Positions 43,576-55,825 are shown, numbered from the stretch's first letter. The stretch: DNA of 64,000 nt from Ochotona curzoniae (GCF_017591425.1 NW_024466599.1:75186501-75250500), one strand, 5' to 3'. Program-made: numbers and translations. The notes: generated from the letters alone by a model not told the origin.

Positions 43576-43792
43576 TGTATATGTGTGTGTGTATGTTTTT
43601 TTGCTTATGGCCCATGTTCATCCTCTTGTCTATATTTTTAAATAATAATTCATTTTATTTTCATGATGTTTACATTGTTGAGATTAATAAATGCCCATGC
43701 CTCCAATCTCCTTTTTTCTTCCTGTATTTGGAGAAGTGGGGAGAGAAAGCGAGAAAGCCACTCTTAGTAGCCCAACTACATCTGTACCTAGG

Positions 43793-44457
43793 TGCCGGAG
43801 TCCAGCTCCAGCTGAGTTCGGAACTCGCAAAGGGTGCGTGGATGAGGCGCAAAGAGGAAAGAAAGACGGACCACTAGGATTTCATCATCATAATGCACAA
43901 TGCGGGAAAGCTGTCTACTTTATTTATACAAAATCAGTCAAACTCTGGCTCAGACTTTTTACGTCATGGTCAAGTTGGGAATTTCTAAGAATAATTCTGC
44001 CATAGTTTTACCTAGAAACAATAGAAGTTCCTGCTACAATTCTTATCCTACAACTCAATCTTGTATCACAAAGAAAAGGGGAATCTAAAGAATGAGGAAA
44101 GAATGAAAGCCTAAATCTAGATCCCTTTATTAGCATAAGGTCAATGGGGACAGCCAAGACAGTAGGAATAATAGAAGACCCCTTTGCAAGATGCTATCAC
44201 CGACATTAACCTCCAAGCTCACATTGAGCAAAAGGCCAGCCCCACAGTAGCAAACAAATACCTGGATGGATTAAAATTCTTCCGCAGGGTGGTCTGGTGT
44301 CCATGCAGAAGAAGGTGGAGTTGCATTCAGGTGGTTGTAGAGACATCCACCGGGTGGGCCCTGCCAAACAGCAGGAAGTTCCTTGCGGCCCTGCCTGCAA
44401 TGGAACAACACTCTTCACCCCTTCATGTCCCCCACATCCACTGTGCAGACCCCAACA
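43793..44457 (-). mobile_element. Solitary LTR, 665 bp, 6-bp TSD
   Basis: Endogenous-retrovirus LTR inserted in copy C. On the minus strand it runs TGTTGGGGTC...GACTCCGGCA (canonical TG...CA) and is flanked by CCTAGG on each side (43787-43792 and 44458-44463). AATAAA lies at 43924-43919 on the minus strand, followed by a pyrimidine-rich R/U5-like zone ('gtctttctttcctctttgc'); a second AATAAA is at about 44126-44131. The 6-bp duplication fits class II (beta-like) proviruses. There is no internal viral region, so it is a solo LTR left by recombination. The uninterrupted homologous site in copy A near 11326 shows the ancestral state. Confidence 0.9.
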
Positions 44458-45009
44458 CCTAGGGATGAAGTACAGCTACCCAATGTCATCCCAGGGTCCC
44501 CACTGTGGAGCATGCTCTGAGAGTACTGCTCAACTGGTTTTGATAGTTCTGAAATGCTACTGATTTCATTGATCCAAGGTTGAGGAAATCCCTCCAAGGT
44601 TTATTTGTCGACATGGTTCAATCTAAGAGTCTCGCTGTCAAAGCTTGACCAGAAGAGCTGTCCAATCTGTTCTGCCTCCATGGCTCTAGATGTCCTCTGC
44701 AGGCCCCGGTGAACTGGTTGTCATGTCCTCTATGAACACCTGGGCATGCCATCCACTGCACAGCTCTCAGCAACTGTGGAGATCCAGTTCTGACACGTGC
44801 ACTGCACAATACTGTAATTTTCACCATGGTACTGAGCCTAATGGTTCAGTTGTGGGGGATCCCTAAACAAATTTTGTCCAAGGTGACCCCAAACCAGACT
44901 TCTGTGTGTGCCAGTCAGTGTGGGATCTGGCTCAGTTTATCACCCACATCAGCCTACACACACAGTGCTGGCTACGGTCACCCCAGTCAGTTCTGTCTCC
45001 AGCCCCATC

Positions 45010-47400
45010 AGTTACGCAAACCAATGGATGCTGCAGCTCAGTCCAGCCCAACCCTGCCCAACAAACACTCAGCCCACTCATACACCCGTGGGAGCTGTAG
45101 CCTAATCAGAGACTTCAATAACCCTCACCAGGCTCACTTCCAGGCCTGGTTCCTGTGCATTCCATTTGTGTAGCACATTGTTCTGGTCTGTTCCACATCC
45201 CATTCAGTTCTTGTACACATCAATGGACACTGGAATCCAGCTCAGCCAACCAAACCCACTATCCAGCCCACACTCATACTTGTGGGTACCATTGCCTATC
45301 TAGCCAAGCTAGCTCATAGGCCTGGCTCTCATGCTCACCAGTGGGAGTTGTAGCCCACCAGAAGGGTGCCCACAATTTCCCTACTAGACCCACTTCAGCC
45401 CTGGATCTTGCACTTTCCAGGTAGTTCTATGGTCTAGCCAGACAGGACTCACCCCCATTTGTAGCACCTGCTAGATAATGCTATGGCAAAGCCCAACCAG
45501 CCTGCACTAACTCTGACTCATGCATGTACCATTAGATACAGTCAGTTAGCCCAGCCTTGCTCTCTCCCTGAACCAGCTCACATGCAGGCCAATGAGCTTT
45601 GTAGTCCTGTTCAGCCAGGTCTGCAACAGTCCCAGTTCTCACACTCACCAGCAGGATCAGTGGCCCAGGAGGAGAACTCCTAAAACTCCCCTAGTGGGCT
45701 TGCCCCCATCGTGGTTTTCAACTGTGCTGGTAGGAGTTGCAACCCAGTCTAACATGCCTCACCTCACTGTGGCATTCACTAGCAGGTATAGGAGTCTGAC
45801 TCAGCCCAGCCTGCTGCCAGTTCCAGCTCATGTTGGTGGGTGCTACAGCCTAGCCCTGCCTGGACTCCTCCATAATCCAGACCCCAATGTGAACTGGTTG
45901 GTGTTGTGGCCTAAGTAGTCTTGTCCTGCGTCTTGTCCTTGTTCTCATATTTGCCAGTGGGTATTATGAATTGGTCCAGCCTGGCCTGCTCCCAGACCTC
46001 ATCCATATATATGCCAGTTGATACCATAGCCTGGCTTGGTCTGGGCCTCTCCCAGCCTTGGTTCTTATACTCACCTATAAGCTCCTCAGTCAGGTCACCT
46101 CCCAGTGGCAGATGTTGCACATACCAGTGGGTTCTTGGTCCATCCTAACTTGGCCCACCTCCTCTCCTGGCAGGCACAACTGCTGTGCCTGACTGGCTTA
46201 CACCCATTCCAGCTCTTATTGTTGGGTCCTACAGCCCAGCCATGCCTGGTCCACCACAAGACCCAGCTCTTGCATGGTTCAGTGGGTGCAGAGACCTGGT
46301 CCAGCCTGTCCTACACCCACCCCAGCTCTTGTGAGCACCAGTGGGTGCTGGATCCTAGCCCAGTCTGGCACACCCCAGACCCAGTCCATACCATGTTTCA
46401 GCCATATCCAACCCAGTTTGCCACCCCTATTCCAGCTCTAGCACTCTCCAGTGGGAACTACAGCTCAGCCGAGGCATCCCCTTAGTTCCCTGACCAGGCT
46501 GATTCCCAGTCACAGATCTTGCATGTGCCTATGGTTGCTCCAACCCAATCTGGCATAAGCCATGACCCATCTTGGCATTTGCCATCAGATGCTGCAATCT
46601 AGCCTGTCCCAGCCCAAGCCCATCCCAATTCTCACTGGTGTTGCAGCCTAGCCCTACCCAGCCTGACCTCATCCCTGGCTTTCATGCAAAGCACCCCATC
46701 CTGGTTCTTGAGTATGCCAGTGTGTTAAGGTTTGGCATGGCTCTACCCTGTCCACCCCCACACCCCAGAACCACCCCCACAAACCTGCCAATAAGTGATG
46801 CAGCCCTGCCTGTCCTGACCAACACACAGACCTGACTCATGCTCTCCAGTGGAGTGACAGCCCACATGAAGAGTTCCCCAAGTTCCCCCACCAGGTCTAC
46901 TCCCAGGCCCATGTATTACGCATGCCAGTGTGTGACAGGCCCTTACCTAGCACAGTCTGTCCCCTAGTCTTGGCCTTTGTGCATTGTGGTGGATGTTGTG
47001 GCCCGGCCCACCCAATACCTAATTCTTGAGTGTACCTGAGGGTCCTGCAACCTAGAGCAGCCCAACCTGTTTCCAACCCCAGTGCCCATGAGTGTTAATG
47101 AGTTCCATGGTCATGCCTTGCTCAGCCCATCTCAACCCCAGCCCTCAAATAAACCAGCTGGTATGGCAACCCCACCGTGGTGAGTCCACGATCTCTCACA
47201 GAGTCTGCTCCCAGACCCAGTTCTCTCATGTGCTGGTTATTGTTATGGCCCAGCCTAACATGGCCCACAATCTGCCCTGACACTGGCAGGTACTAATGGT
47301 CGAGCCCTGCCAGTCAAACAGCCAGCAATGGCTTTCATGTATGCTAGTAGATGATGGCTGATACCAACAAGCCTCCCAAGTGGGCAGGCATATTGGTTTG
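45010..47400 (-). repeat. VNTR array of copy C
   Basis: Some thirty or more imperfect 60-80 bp units. On the + strand the recurring pattern is 'caccagtgggtgctg', 'cagcctagccctgcctgg', 'cccagctcttg'. Many units differ by 20-30%. The array is roughly four times as long as in copies A and B. Confidence 0.85.
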
Positions 47401-47915
47401 ACCTCAAATGTCCTCTAGTTTCCCTCCTCTAAACCATCTGGTCTCAGACCTCTCATTTGCCTGTAAGTGTACTAGCCAGGTTGGTGGGATTCCTCCAGGA
47501 GTCACTCCTCACGTGTCACGTTCTCTCTCAGCAGTCTACCCTCCCACACATCTCCAGATCCGCTTCCCTGAACAATCCACAGCCCCCCGTGCCTGCTAGT
47601 GTGCAGATCCCCAAGCTGGGTCTTCCAGTGGTGTGCCATGCCAGGCTGGGGCCCTGCCTATCCACACAGGGCTCATGCCTGCTCACACACAGCCCCCCAG
47701 GCCCTATCTGCCGGAGTTCAGGCATCTTTCCCCGCCCCCCACATATCTTCAAAAAAAGTAGAATAGGCAACTATGCTGGCACACTGGTATAGTTAACACA
47801 AATTTTTGCATTAACCAGGCCCAGAATGCCTGCCAACTATTTGATGATTTTTTTTCCAAGCAGTGCAATACTTTCCTAGGTACAATGCAACCTAGGACGT
47901 TGCCTACAGCTGGGG

Positions 47916-48175
47916 TCTCTTGTCTAATCATCCCTAGATTGTTTGTAGTATTGAATAACAATGTAAGTCTCATATAATATTATTATGTTGTCATACTGCT
48001 AGGGGAACAATAACAAGAAATAACAAGAAATAAGTCATTACCTGGTCAATACACTTATTTTTTTTTCAAATATTGTCAGTGCACAGTTGGTTGAGTTTGT
48101 GGGTGCAGAACCATGGATGCTAGGGTCTGAATGGGTGAGGTGTGTTAGCAGAATGTGTTAGAAGCAATTGATCAA
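47916..48175. other. Unique AT-rich DNA
   Basis: AT-rich sequence flanking copy C, including a direct duplication 'aataacaag' near 48007-48026. Nothing else recognised. Confidence 0.4.
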
Positions 48176-48179
48176 GGCT

Positions 48180-48630
48180 TCCTTTTTTCTTTGTTTCAGA
48201 GTTTATTTTCCATATATACATTGATTTATGTATTTTATGATACAGTTTCGTAGGCCTGGGGATTTCCCCTCTCCGTTCCCAGTTCACCCCCACCCCCGCC
48301 ACTGGTTTCCCCCATATTGTTACAACAGTATAGTCCTTCATCATAGTCATAAGCCCATCATTCTACTCAAGTGTGTCATAACATTATAGGTATAGACAAT
48401 AGCGGAAAGTCCAGCATCCTATTGTGCAGATATAATTAACAGTTTCATTTGGAGTTCATATTTGACTCAGGAGCCTAGGGAAGCATTCTGCAGTGTTTCT
48501 TCACTTCCTAGCATGCTAGTCTGTATTACACAGTTCCTCCAGGTGACTTTACATGCATGTTGACTCTCTGACTATTGATCTTGCTTTTGGTCAAGGCTTT
48601 CTGAGACCCTATTGTCTCACCATGAAACTC
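48180..48630 (-). mobile_element. L1 3' terminus, 5'-truncated, older
   Basis: On the + strand: 'attttatgatacagtttcg', 'taggcctggggatttcccc', a C-rich tract, 'aaagtccagcatcctattg', 'tgcagatataattaacag'. The same order occurs at 54225-54600 ('gtccagcgtcttattg'). Inverted L1 3' UTR. Confidence 0.7.
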
Positions 48631-49101
48631 CCGCAGGTGACTCAAAGGTGTGGGATGGAGCCAGGAAAGCATGTCTCCTGATGGCTAAAATATCAGCCTT
48701 CTATGACCACATGAAGCTTTGCTGTTTCATGGTCATTGGAAGCAGACAATAGTTAAAGGAGAAGGCTAAGCTACAATGGAGGGGCACTGGGCCTAAAAGG
48801 ACAACTGGGCTGCAGGTAAGAGGGGGTGTACAGGAGAACAGGTGGGAGCAGGGTGAGGAAGGCAGGCTCTAGGGCACGCACTGTATTCGGCCAACCACAG
48901 TTAAGCAGCCCTGAGCTTGTTCAGTAGAAATGTTCATTAAGAAGTTCATTCACAATAGAGATCTCTGGGAAGGTGCTCCTCATAGAACAGTTTTTGTTGC
49001 CTTCTTCTTCGAGCTGCTGCACTAACAAGAACCCTGAAAGCAACTGGACACTTTTCCCTGGATGGCTCTCTATCACACCGTGAATGCCGGAATCTACACA
49101 C
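48631..49101. other. Unique non-coding DNA
   Basis: No recognised element. Confidence 0.4.
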
Positions 49102-49140
49102 AACAATGTCAAACTGGAGGGAACAATGTCAAACTGGAGG
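49102..49140. repeat. 20-bp tandem duplication
   Basis: The motif 'aacaatgtcaaactggaggg' occurs twice in direct succession immediately before a CSINE 5' end. The second copy is cut short by one base. Confidence 0.9.
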
Positions 49141-49375
49141 GGCCAGCATTGTGACATAGCTAGTAAAGGTGCCACCTGTAGCACCCACATCCCATGTGAG
49201 TATCTGTTTGTGTTCAGCTGCTGCACTTCCGATTCAGTTCTATGCTGACGATCTGGGAAAGCAGTAGGGTATGGCCCAAGTGCCTGGGCCCCTGCCACCA
49301 TGATCTCTCTCTCTCTCTCTCTCTCACTCTCTCCCCATAACTATTTCAAATAACCAAATCTTTTAAAAACAGTTT
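49140..49375 (+). mobile_element. CSINE with internal deletion
   Basis: Plus-strand copy: 'ggccagcattgtgacatag', 'gcacccacatcccatgtg', 'cacttccgattcagttc', 'gcagtagggtatggccc', 'gggcccctgccaccatg'. It then jumps directly to the CT run (49302-49332) and tail 'aaataaccaaatctttt', so about 90 bp of the usual body is missing. Confidence 0.82.
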
Positions 49376-50485
49376 TTAGCCAGAGGAAAGGACAGGGACA
49401 GGGAAAATACGTGGGCCACTTAATAATAGAGATACATTCTAAGAATCATGTTGTAAATGAATTAAATGCAGGTGTGCAATCGAAAGCTGTTTCCCTCAGC
49501 TGCTACTGCTCAGATGAGCTGGGGCTTTCTTTTCCAGACAGAATTTGTATTCTCTGTTTGGGGAAAAAACAAAAGGAGAGAAAAATGAAGGCTTTGTGTA
49601 TATCCCCTGCTTGGTGTTTTGCTGGATCCTGAAGGGGGTGACAATGAGAGGGCACTTTTGGGGACCTTAAGCTGCTTGAGAACAGCACTTTCCTCTCTGT
49701 CTCAGAGCACTTGCTTGTATTTATCCCCAAACAACACAGTGGTGGTTTATTCAGTGACAATCAAATGGCAGTTTGCAAAGGGCCCTGACTCCAGGGAGAG
49801 AGAGCTCTATTGTGGTCCCCTGTCCACATGCCTGCCTGCCTGCCCAGAGAGCAGATTAATGATTTTGGAGACTGACATTTGCCAGTTTCCTGTTTCACTG
49901 GTCACAAAACCGGCGTGTGATTTCTGTACTGCCAGTGAAACTGTCCTATCACAGGCATGTGACTGCACCCAGCCTGGGGTGATGGAGAAGCTGGGGGAGA
50001 GGATGAGAAGCTCCTGCCAGCCTCAGTGTTTGCTGTGTTGCAGTTCCTTCTGCTCGTGGGCCTTCCCCGTTCCCCACATCCAGAGGCACACCCAAGCAGA
50101 CTCCATGGAAGTCCTTTATCGTGTTGGAACGTTCTGTAGCATAAGAAAACACAGCGGGAGATAAGAGCAAGCAAACAGACAGGGCAGCTGTGTCTTAATG
50201 ACCCACTCACTGGTGTGGCATCAGGGCAATGCCTGGCACACAGCAGATGTCAAATTCAAGCAAAACCATGACAATCAAGAAACCAAGAGATCCCACACTT
50301 TTGGGAAAAACAAAATACTAACGGGGAGAACAGTTCTGAGGTTCAACGTCATTCGTAAGAGATGTTTTCTTATTGTTGAATGTGTCCCATTTTGAACCCA
50401 CAGAGCTGACTCACAGTAGCCCTTTCTGCCTCTGGAATAACGGGCCTGAGCTCCTAGGTTGCTGTCTGGTTTCTGCTTGCTTTCA
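49376..50485. other. Unique non-coding DNA
   Basis: Contains a 181-residue + strand frame (49619-50164), the longest outside repeats. It has no recognisable motif, several in-frame methionines, and opposing frames on the other strand. I treat it as chance. Confidence 0.4.
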
Positions 50486-50487
50486 AT

Positions 50488-50575
50488 GGGAGCAGACCTG
50501 CATTTGAAGTGAGACTGTACCACCCTACAGCTGTGTGACTGGGACATGCCAATGTCTGCCACTGACTTCCATGGG
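50488..50575 (+). mobile_element. MIR fragment
   Basis: 'gacctgcatttgaagtgag' and 'ctacagctgtgtgactggg' match the core of the ancient MIR SINE ('...ctagctgtgtgaccttggg'). Confidence 0.5.
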
Positions 50576-51680
50576 GGTCGTAAGAACCTACCCGACAGGA
50601 CTGTGAGAAGCCACCCAGGTCATGTGCATATCTTTTATGAAACTGCAAGGTGGGAATAGGAGCAACTTGATGACCTGACCAGGCATCACGGTTTGACTTT
50701 GCCGAGGGGAGGCTATGCATTTGGCTCTTGCCTGTGGGTGTGCAGAGCCAGAGGACTAGGTCCTTCCTAGTGCTCCCTGTGCATTTATGCTGAGTCCTGC
50801 TCTCTACAGTGACACAGTATGCACCACCCTGCCTGCAAGGCCTCTTAAAGGCGAGTAGTGTTACCCACAAAGGATGCGTCCACTCATGCTGCAGAGAGAG
50901 GTCCCTCCAGGATGGCCTCAAGTTCCCTGAATCTCACACGCGTGGAGACACCAGGGAATCAAAAGGAAGAGCCCCTTTCTTCCTGTTTCCTTTCTCTCTC
51001 ATTCAGTGTATTCACTCCCCACTCTTTCCACCCTGGCATGCCTGCCATGTCCCAACAGGCTGCTTATCGGAAGCAGAAAGCTGAAGCCCCAGCTATCTGA
51101 AGGCACATAGTCCTCCCAGCCAAATACACTTGACCCTATTGGAGTCTTTGGGAACCTGCTCTTGAGCAGATGATCCTGGGGAATCATGGAGAAAATTTGC
51201 TCAGCAAACAAAACTCTGCTGTTCCAAGTATGTAAAGGCTGCGGCGGGTGGGGGAGGGAGGAATATGACTCAGAGAAGCCCTCTTGGAATCAGGGAGCTC
51301 TGCATCCATCCTTTCCATTAAGGTCCACAGCACAGCCTTGTCTGATGCCATCAGTGTCCAGAGAGAGCCAGAATGTGCCCCAGAGAAAACGTGGGTTTCC
51401 AGGCTCATCTCTCTCTCTCTGGATGATCAGTTACTGGAAGGCAAGGTATCAGGGAGAGAGGGTGGATTCTGATTCATCTCTGGGCTTGCAATTTTCTAGC
51501 ACAGGCCTGCTACCCTGGAATAAATAATGAATGACTAAGCAATGGAATGCATGAATGAATAGAGCTGTTGTTACAAAGAAAAGACAGAATTCAAACAGCT
51601 AGCAAGTTGAAGTCCCTGTCAATCTAGAGACTAGGGGCACTGCAATAATCGGTGTAGCCCTTTAATTGTGTATCTATTCT
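50576..51680. other. Unique non-coding DNA
   Basis: About 1.1 kb, no recognised element. Overlapping frames on both strands of up to 155 residues lack domains. Confidence 0.4.
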
Positions 51681-52012
51681 TTTTTTTTCTTAAGGATTTA
51701 TTTATTTTTATTTGAAAGACAAATTTACAGAGAGAAGGAAAAACAAAGATAGAGAAATCTCCCATCTGCTGGTTCACTCCCCAAACGGCTGCAATAGCCC
51801 AAACTGAGCTGATCTAAAGCCAGACGCCAGGAGCCTTTATTAGGTTCGTCACACAGGTGCAGGGTCCCAAGGCTTTGAGCTGTCCTTGACTGTTCTCCCA
51901 GGCCATCAGCGGAGAGCTGGATTGGAATTGGAGCAGGCGGTACATGAACCAGTACCCACATGGGATGCCACTGCTTGCAGGTGGAGGATCAGCCAATTGT
52001 GCTAGCCCCAGT
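51681..52012 (-). mobile_element. CSINE, near full length
   Basis: Minus-strand copy: 'ttaaggatttatttattttt', 'gaaatctcccatctgctgg', 'gatctaaagccagacgcc', 'gtgcagggtcccaaggc', 'acccacatgggatgccac', inverted 5' end 'aattgtgctagcccc'. Possible duplication: 'tgtatctattct' before and 'tgcatctactct' after. Confidence 0.9.
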
Positions 52013-53165
52013 TCTGCATCTACTCTGTGCAGGAAATATTGACAAGCAGGAACTAAGGCCTTCCCCAGGGTCCCCTTGTTTATACATGTGTTTTCCAGAG
52101 ATAGTTTCTCTCAAGTATTTCTCTAATATCAGTTTGGCATGGTGGCCCCAGAGAAGGTATTTCTACAAAGACAAAGGAATGCCAAGAGTGGCAAGCCAGA
52201 GGGAGGAAAGGGAAAGTGGGGCGTTTCTCCTCTGATAAAGGATCTATTTTAAGATTCCATCGGACTATAAATGAGGTCGCTCTCCTTGTGCTTAGGACAC
52301 AGCTGATTTGCTGGGTACCACAGCATGTGACCTGATATCTTCTCCTAGTCAGGAGGGTGTTGGGATTTGTTCCACGCAGGGATACTGTCATCTCAGCAAC
52401 AGGTGCATGATCAGATTAGTGACTGGAGGATGCCACCCGACCTCTTGCAGCTTCGGGCCAAGCTATTTAGGGCAGCAGGGAACTCTGACATCTCTCTACA
52501 CATCTGAGATGGTTGATCTATGCGGACAGATGAAGGATAAACACTGCACTGTTTTAAGAGAGAGCAGAGAGCACTCTCAGTCTTGCTAAAATTACTATTG
52601 GCTGTGACCCACACCCAGGGTGCTGAGAGATCTGTGCCAGGAGTGGAGAATGCTATTGATCTATTTGGAAAGAATACAGCTTCTGCTTATTTCAGGACCT
52701 TTGCTATTTGTCTTTAGATCAGGGCCAATACAGGAAAGACAGGGAAAGTAATGAGTAGAAATAATGTCTGGAAGTGAGGGCTTCTGGTGTTGGCTCCAGA
52801 CTTGTTGCAAAGTCTCTCAAAACCGCTGTGTCCTGGCTGTAATGCTGCCAGATTGAAGTGCTTTGCACACAGCCAAGATTAACTGACAGATGAACTGCAG
52901 TGACCCTGGGAGCATGGAGCATCCCAGAGGATCCAGGGCAGGGATTCTCAATTCAAACTCCGGCAAAAAGGACTCACTGAAACATGGAGGACCAGGTCCT
53001 TAGCTCTCTGAATTCTGACTCAATAGGATTGGAATGGCATTGAAAAAAATCTGCATTGCTGGCAAGTTCCAAAGTTGATCATCCGGAGGCTGGTCTTTAA
53101 CCACCCCAAGTCGACTGGATTCTGTGTCTCTAGACTTGCAACACCACGGACTGAAACTCCAGCCC
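52013..53165. other. Unique non-coding DNA
   Basis: About 1.15 kb, no recognised element. Confidence 0.4.
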
Positions 53166-53167
53166 TT

Positions 53168-53325
53168 GTGCTTCCCTGAGCATGTCTCGACCTCAGTTTC
53201 CTCATCTGTAAAGGAGGGACAGTTGCTCCCCTCCTTTATAGGATTGTGAGCTTTGCAAAACAAAGCATGAGTGAAGGCCGATACCACGTGCTTAAGCTGC
53301 AACCAGCATTGTTTATTGCTTTTAT
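53168..53325 (+). mobile_element. MIR
   Basis: 'gacctcagtttcctcatctg' followed by 'taaaggagggacagttgc' and 'ataggattgtgagctttgc' is the diagnostic MIR 3' half. Confidence 0.8.
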
Positions 53326-54220
53326 CCACTGTCCCAGTACTTGGAAGCCTGGGGGATTTTAGCATGTCTTATGCCACAATAAAATTTTGTGTCTAGGCGG
53401 TGAGAAAAAAAGGAACCAAGTCAGGGACAAGCAGAGGTCAGTCACCAGGCATTATGCCCACAAGGGAGAAGGGAATTCCCACGTTACCCAGCTAGGTACA
53501 CAGCCAGAGTGGAGTGCTTGCAAAGGAGCATCACCTCACCAGGAAGGAGGCTGGGCTCTGGCCCCTGTCTCAATGGCTCAATACCTCAGTCTCATAACCT
53601 CGGCTTTTCTTCATGTCTCTAGGACCTGATTTCCTTCAAACAAGAAGGCTGCATTAGGTGACCTCCTTTGACCCCTGAAGTTCCAAGAACCAAACGTTGA
53701 AAACCTCTCGTTCAAAGAAGCATGGGGACAGGGAAAGAAGTGTACAGGGTTGCAGAAGAGGACAGGGAGTGCGGGAGGAAGGACCCAAAACAAGGTGGCA
53801 GAAAGGGATGTTTCTTGTGCAATGTTCTCTCTACTCTCTTGAGGGCACATTCCAGGAGCAATGGTTCTTGGCTCAGGCCTCAGTAGGATTTCATTCTGCA
53901 AGCAGCTATGAAGCTTGGTTGGTGCTCGAGCCTGGAGCAGGTACCTCGGGACAACTTGAACCCTGCCAAGTTACTGGAAAGCGAGGAATCACAGAAGCCA
54001 TTGAGAGGGTTATTTTTATAGCAGAAGATTGAAGGGAAGGACTGGTGACTCTGAGGGTCCTTGGTCATGTGGAGCCTGCACCATTCTTGGAGCTCCTGAA
54101 GATCGAGTTGTAGCATATGTCGAGGCTAGTAATGACCCATTCTCAAAAACTGGTTTAAGGTGGACTTTAAAATAACATTCCTACTGTGGTTTCAGTCTTT
54201 CCTTTTCTAAAGAAGGACAT
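53326..54220. other. Unique DNA with a possible MIR-type remnant
   Basis: 53585-53690 ('gctgcattaggtgacctcc', 'gacccctgaagttccaag') resembles the 'gactagatgacctctgaggtcc' zone of MIR-related SINEs. The rest is unassigned. Confidence 0.4.
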
Positions 54221-54221
54221 T

Positions 54222-54870
54222 AACTTCTTTTTTATTTATTGATTGATTTTTTTAATTTGTTATTAACATTGTATTATGTGATACAGTTTTATAAGCACTG
54301 GGGAGTCCCCCCACCCCTCCCACACCCCTCCCCCCATAGTGGATTGCTCCACCTTGCTGCATAACCGCGGTTCAAGTTCAGTTGAAATTCCTTCATTGCA
54401 AGCATATACCTAGCATAAAGTCCAGCGTCTTATTGTCCAGATAAGTTCAGTGGTCTCTTGGGAAGGCCTTCTCTGGTCTGAAGGTAGGCCTAACAGAGTA
54501 AAGTTCCGGTCAGTTAAAACCCCCAACAAAACATCAGCGTCAATATACAATTAACTTCTAAAGGGCTCTAAGTTTGTTTGAGCAGCTCTTTAGCCTTCAA
54601 CCTTAGGCAGTCATGGCAGATGATAATAGGGATCATAGGGGAGTGAAAAGTGGGATTTCCTTCCATTGTAAAGGAAAGCTGCTTTTAGGTTAGGTTAAAG
54701 ATTCACTCTGGGAGTGTAAAGCAGGGACTGTTGAGGGATCATTTTAAATAGAGAAAAGGGGAGACCATCGGGAAGAGAAAGGAGCCGGCAGTGCTTCCAC
54801 CAAGGCCTCAGATGGGATCAGGAGCAGGAGAACAAAGATCAGAAGAAACCAGAACTGCAAGTTAAGGGAA
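54222..54870 (-). mobile_element. Lagomorph L1 3' UTR, 5'-truncated
   Basis: On the + strand: inverted A-rich end 'tgatttttttaatttgttat', 'attgtattatgtgatacag', 'ctggggagtccccccaccc' (inverse of the G-rich tract typical of L1 3' UTRs), 'tgctccaccttgctgc', 'aaagtccagcgtcttattg'. Confident to about 54600, probable to about 54870. Relatively young compared with the 48-kb copy. Confidence 0.8.
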
Positions 54871-54984
54871 GGTTGGGAGCAAGTGGAGAGAGGCCAATTT
54901 CCTTACCCTTTGCCACCCCAGCTCGCCCTGAACTGACCCTAATTCAACAGCAACTGTCATCTTTCGCACAGTCTCATACACATC

Positions 54985-55115
54985 TTGCAGGCTTGTAGAC
55001 TCTCACAACTACCCCATATCTATTATTCCTAGTTTCGTGGACAACAACATGCAAGTAGAGCGAGTCTAGAGCACTCCGCATAGCTGGGCAGTGACCAGCT
55101 GCTCTGGGCCAGTTT
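54985..55115 (-). mobile_element. MIR, inverted
   Basis: 'tctcacaactaccccatatc', 'tattattcctagtttcgtgg', 'catagctgggcagtgacc' follow the inverse MIR order ('ctcacaacaaccctatgagg...attatccccattttac...cacacagctag'). Confidence 0.6.
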
Positions 55116-55825
55116 GAGTGATCATTCTGCCCTGTAGTCCTTTGGAAAACAATGTCCTGTATAGGTCACAGTCAGGCTCAGCAGTGGTCAGCGAAGAGGG
55201 AGGAAATGCTTTGGCTACGGTCCTCTCTGCTTCCTTCTTGGTCTTCAGAGCTGGGAAAGGTCATTGGGGCGGGGGGCTAAGTGAAGAGCTGTGAGATGAG
55301 CTCCCAATGTGAAGCCTCTAATAACAACCCATTTACACATAGCAGAGGGACCTGTCAGGTAGAGTTGATGATAGAACATTCAACATGCACCCTGGAGAAG
55401 GTACGTAGGAAGGAGTGGGCAGTATAGTAAACTCTACAAAAGGGGCTCTCCCAGAGAGAGTGGCTTGCAGGAAGGCTCGGTCTGTCCCCACTCCTGCAGC
55501 CTCCATTCTCTGCTGGGGTCTGCAGTCACCAGCGATTCAGAAGTGGGGGAAGTGGCACGCTCCTCGTCGTAAGGTGACAAGAAGTGACTCCATGCATGCT
55601 ATAGCCCTGCCACTTCTGTTGTTCACAGGACTTCACCCTCATTCTGCAAATCAGCCCTTGAGTTGCTTCCTGGTGTTGGACGTTTGTAATGTGTTTGCTT
55701 TCCCTTCTGGAAGGATTTAGGGAGAGAAGGTGTGTATAGATACATGTGTGCCTGTATGTAGCTGTGTCTATATCATACACTATCCTCTGTCCCTACCTAT
55801 CTTTATTTTTTAAATTCTTTATATA
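55116..55825. other. Unique non-coding DNA
   Basis: No recognised element. A short G run at 55270. Confidence 0.4.

Larger units (their letters stand above)
43620..47915 (-). mobile_element. VNTR-core element copy C, longest
   Basis: Inverted copy. On the minus strand the 5' module (47915-47755) has 'gcattgtacctaggaaag' and 'atttgtgttaactatacc', matching copy B. A linking segment and a long VNTR (about 47400-45010) follow, then the junction unit (45005-44850) and the 3' module (44820-43620, excluding the inserted LTR). It ends 'atgaaaataaaatgaatt', matching the A-rich ends of copies A and D. About 3.6 kb without the LTR. The + strand flanks are CSINE on the low side and an L1 tail on the high side. 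Confidence 0.8.

Noticed and set aside
44850..47720. Tandem GC-rich region as a CRISPR array or coding repeat protein
   Set aside because: Vertebrate DNA, units imperfect without fixed spacers, and frames not maintained across units or copies.
49619..50164. 181-residue + strand open frame
   Set aside because: No recognisable domain, low-information composition, opposing frames on the other strand, and no splice or promoter context. Judged chance.
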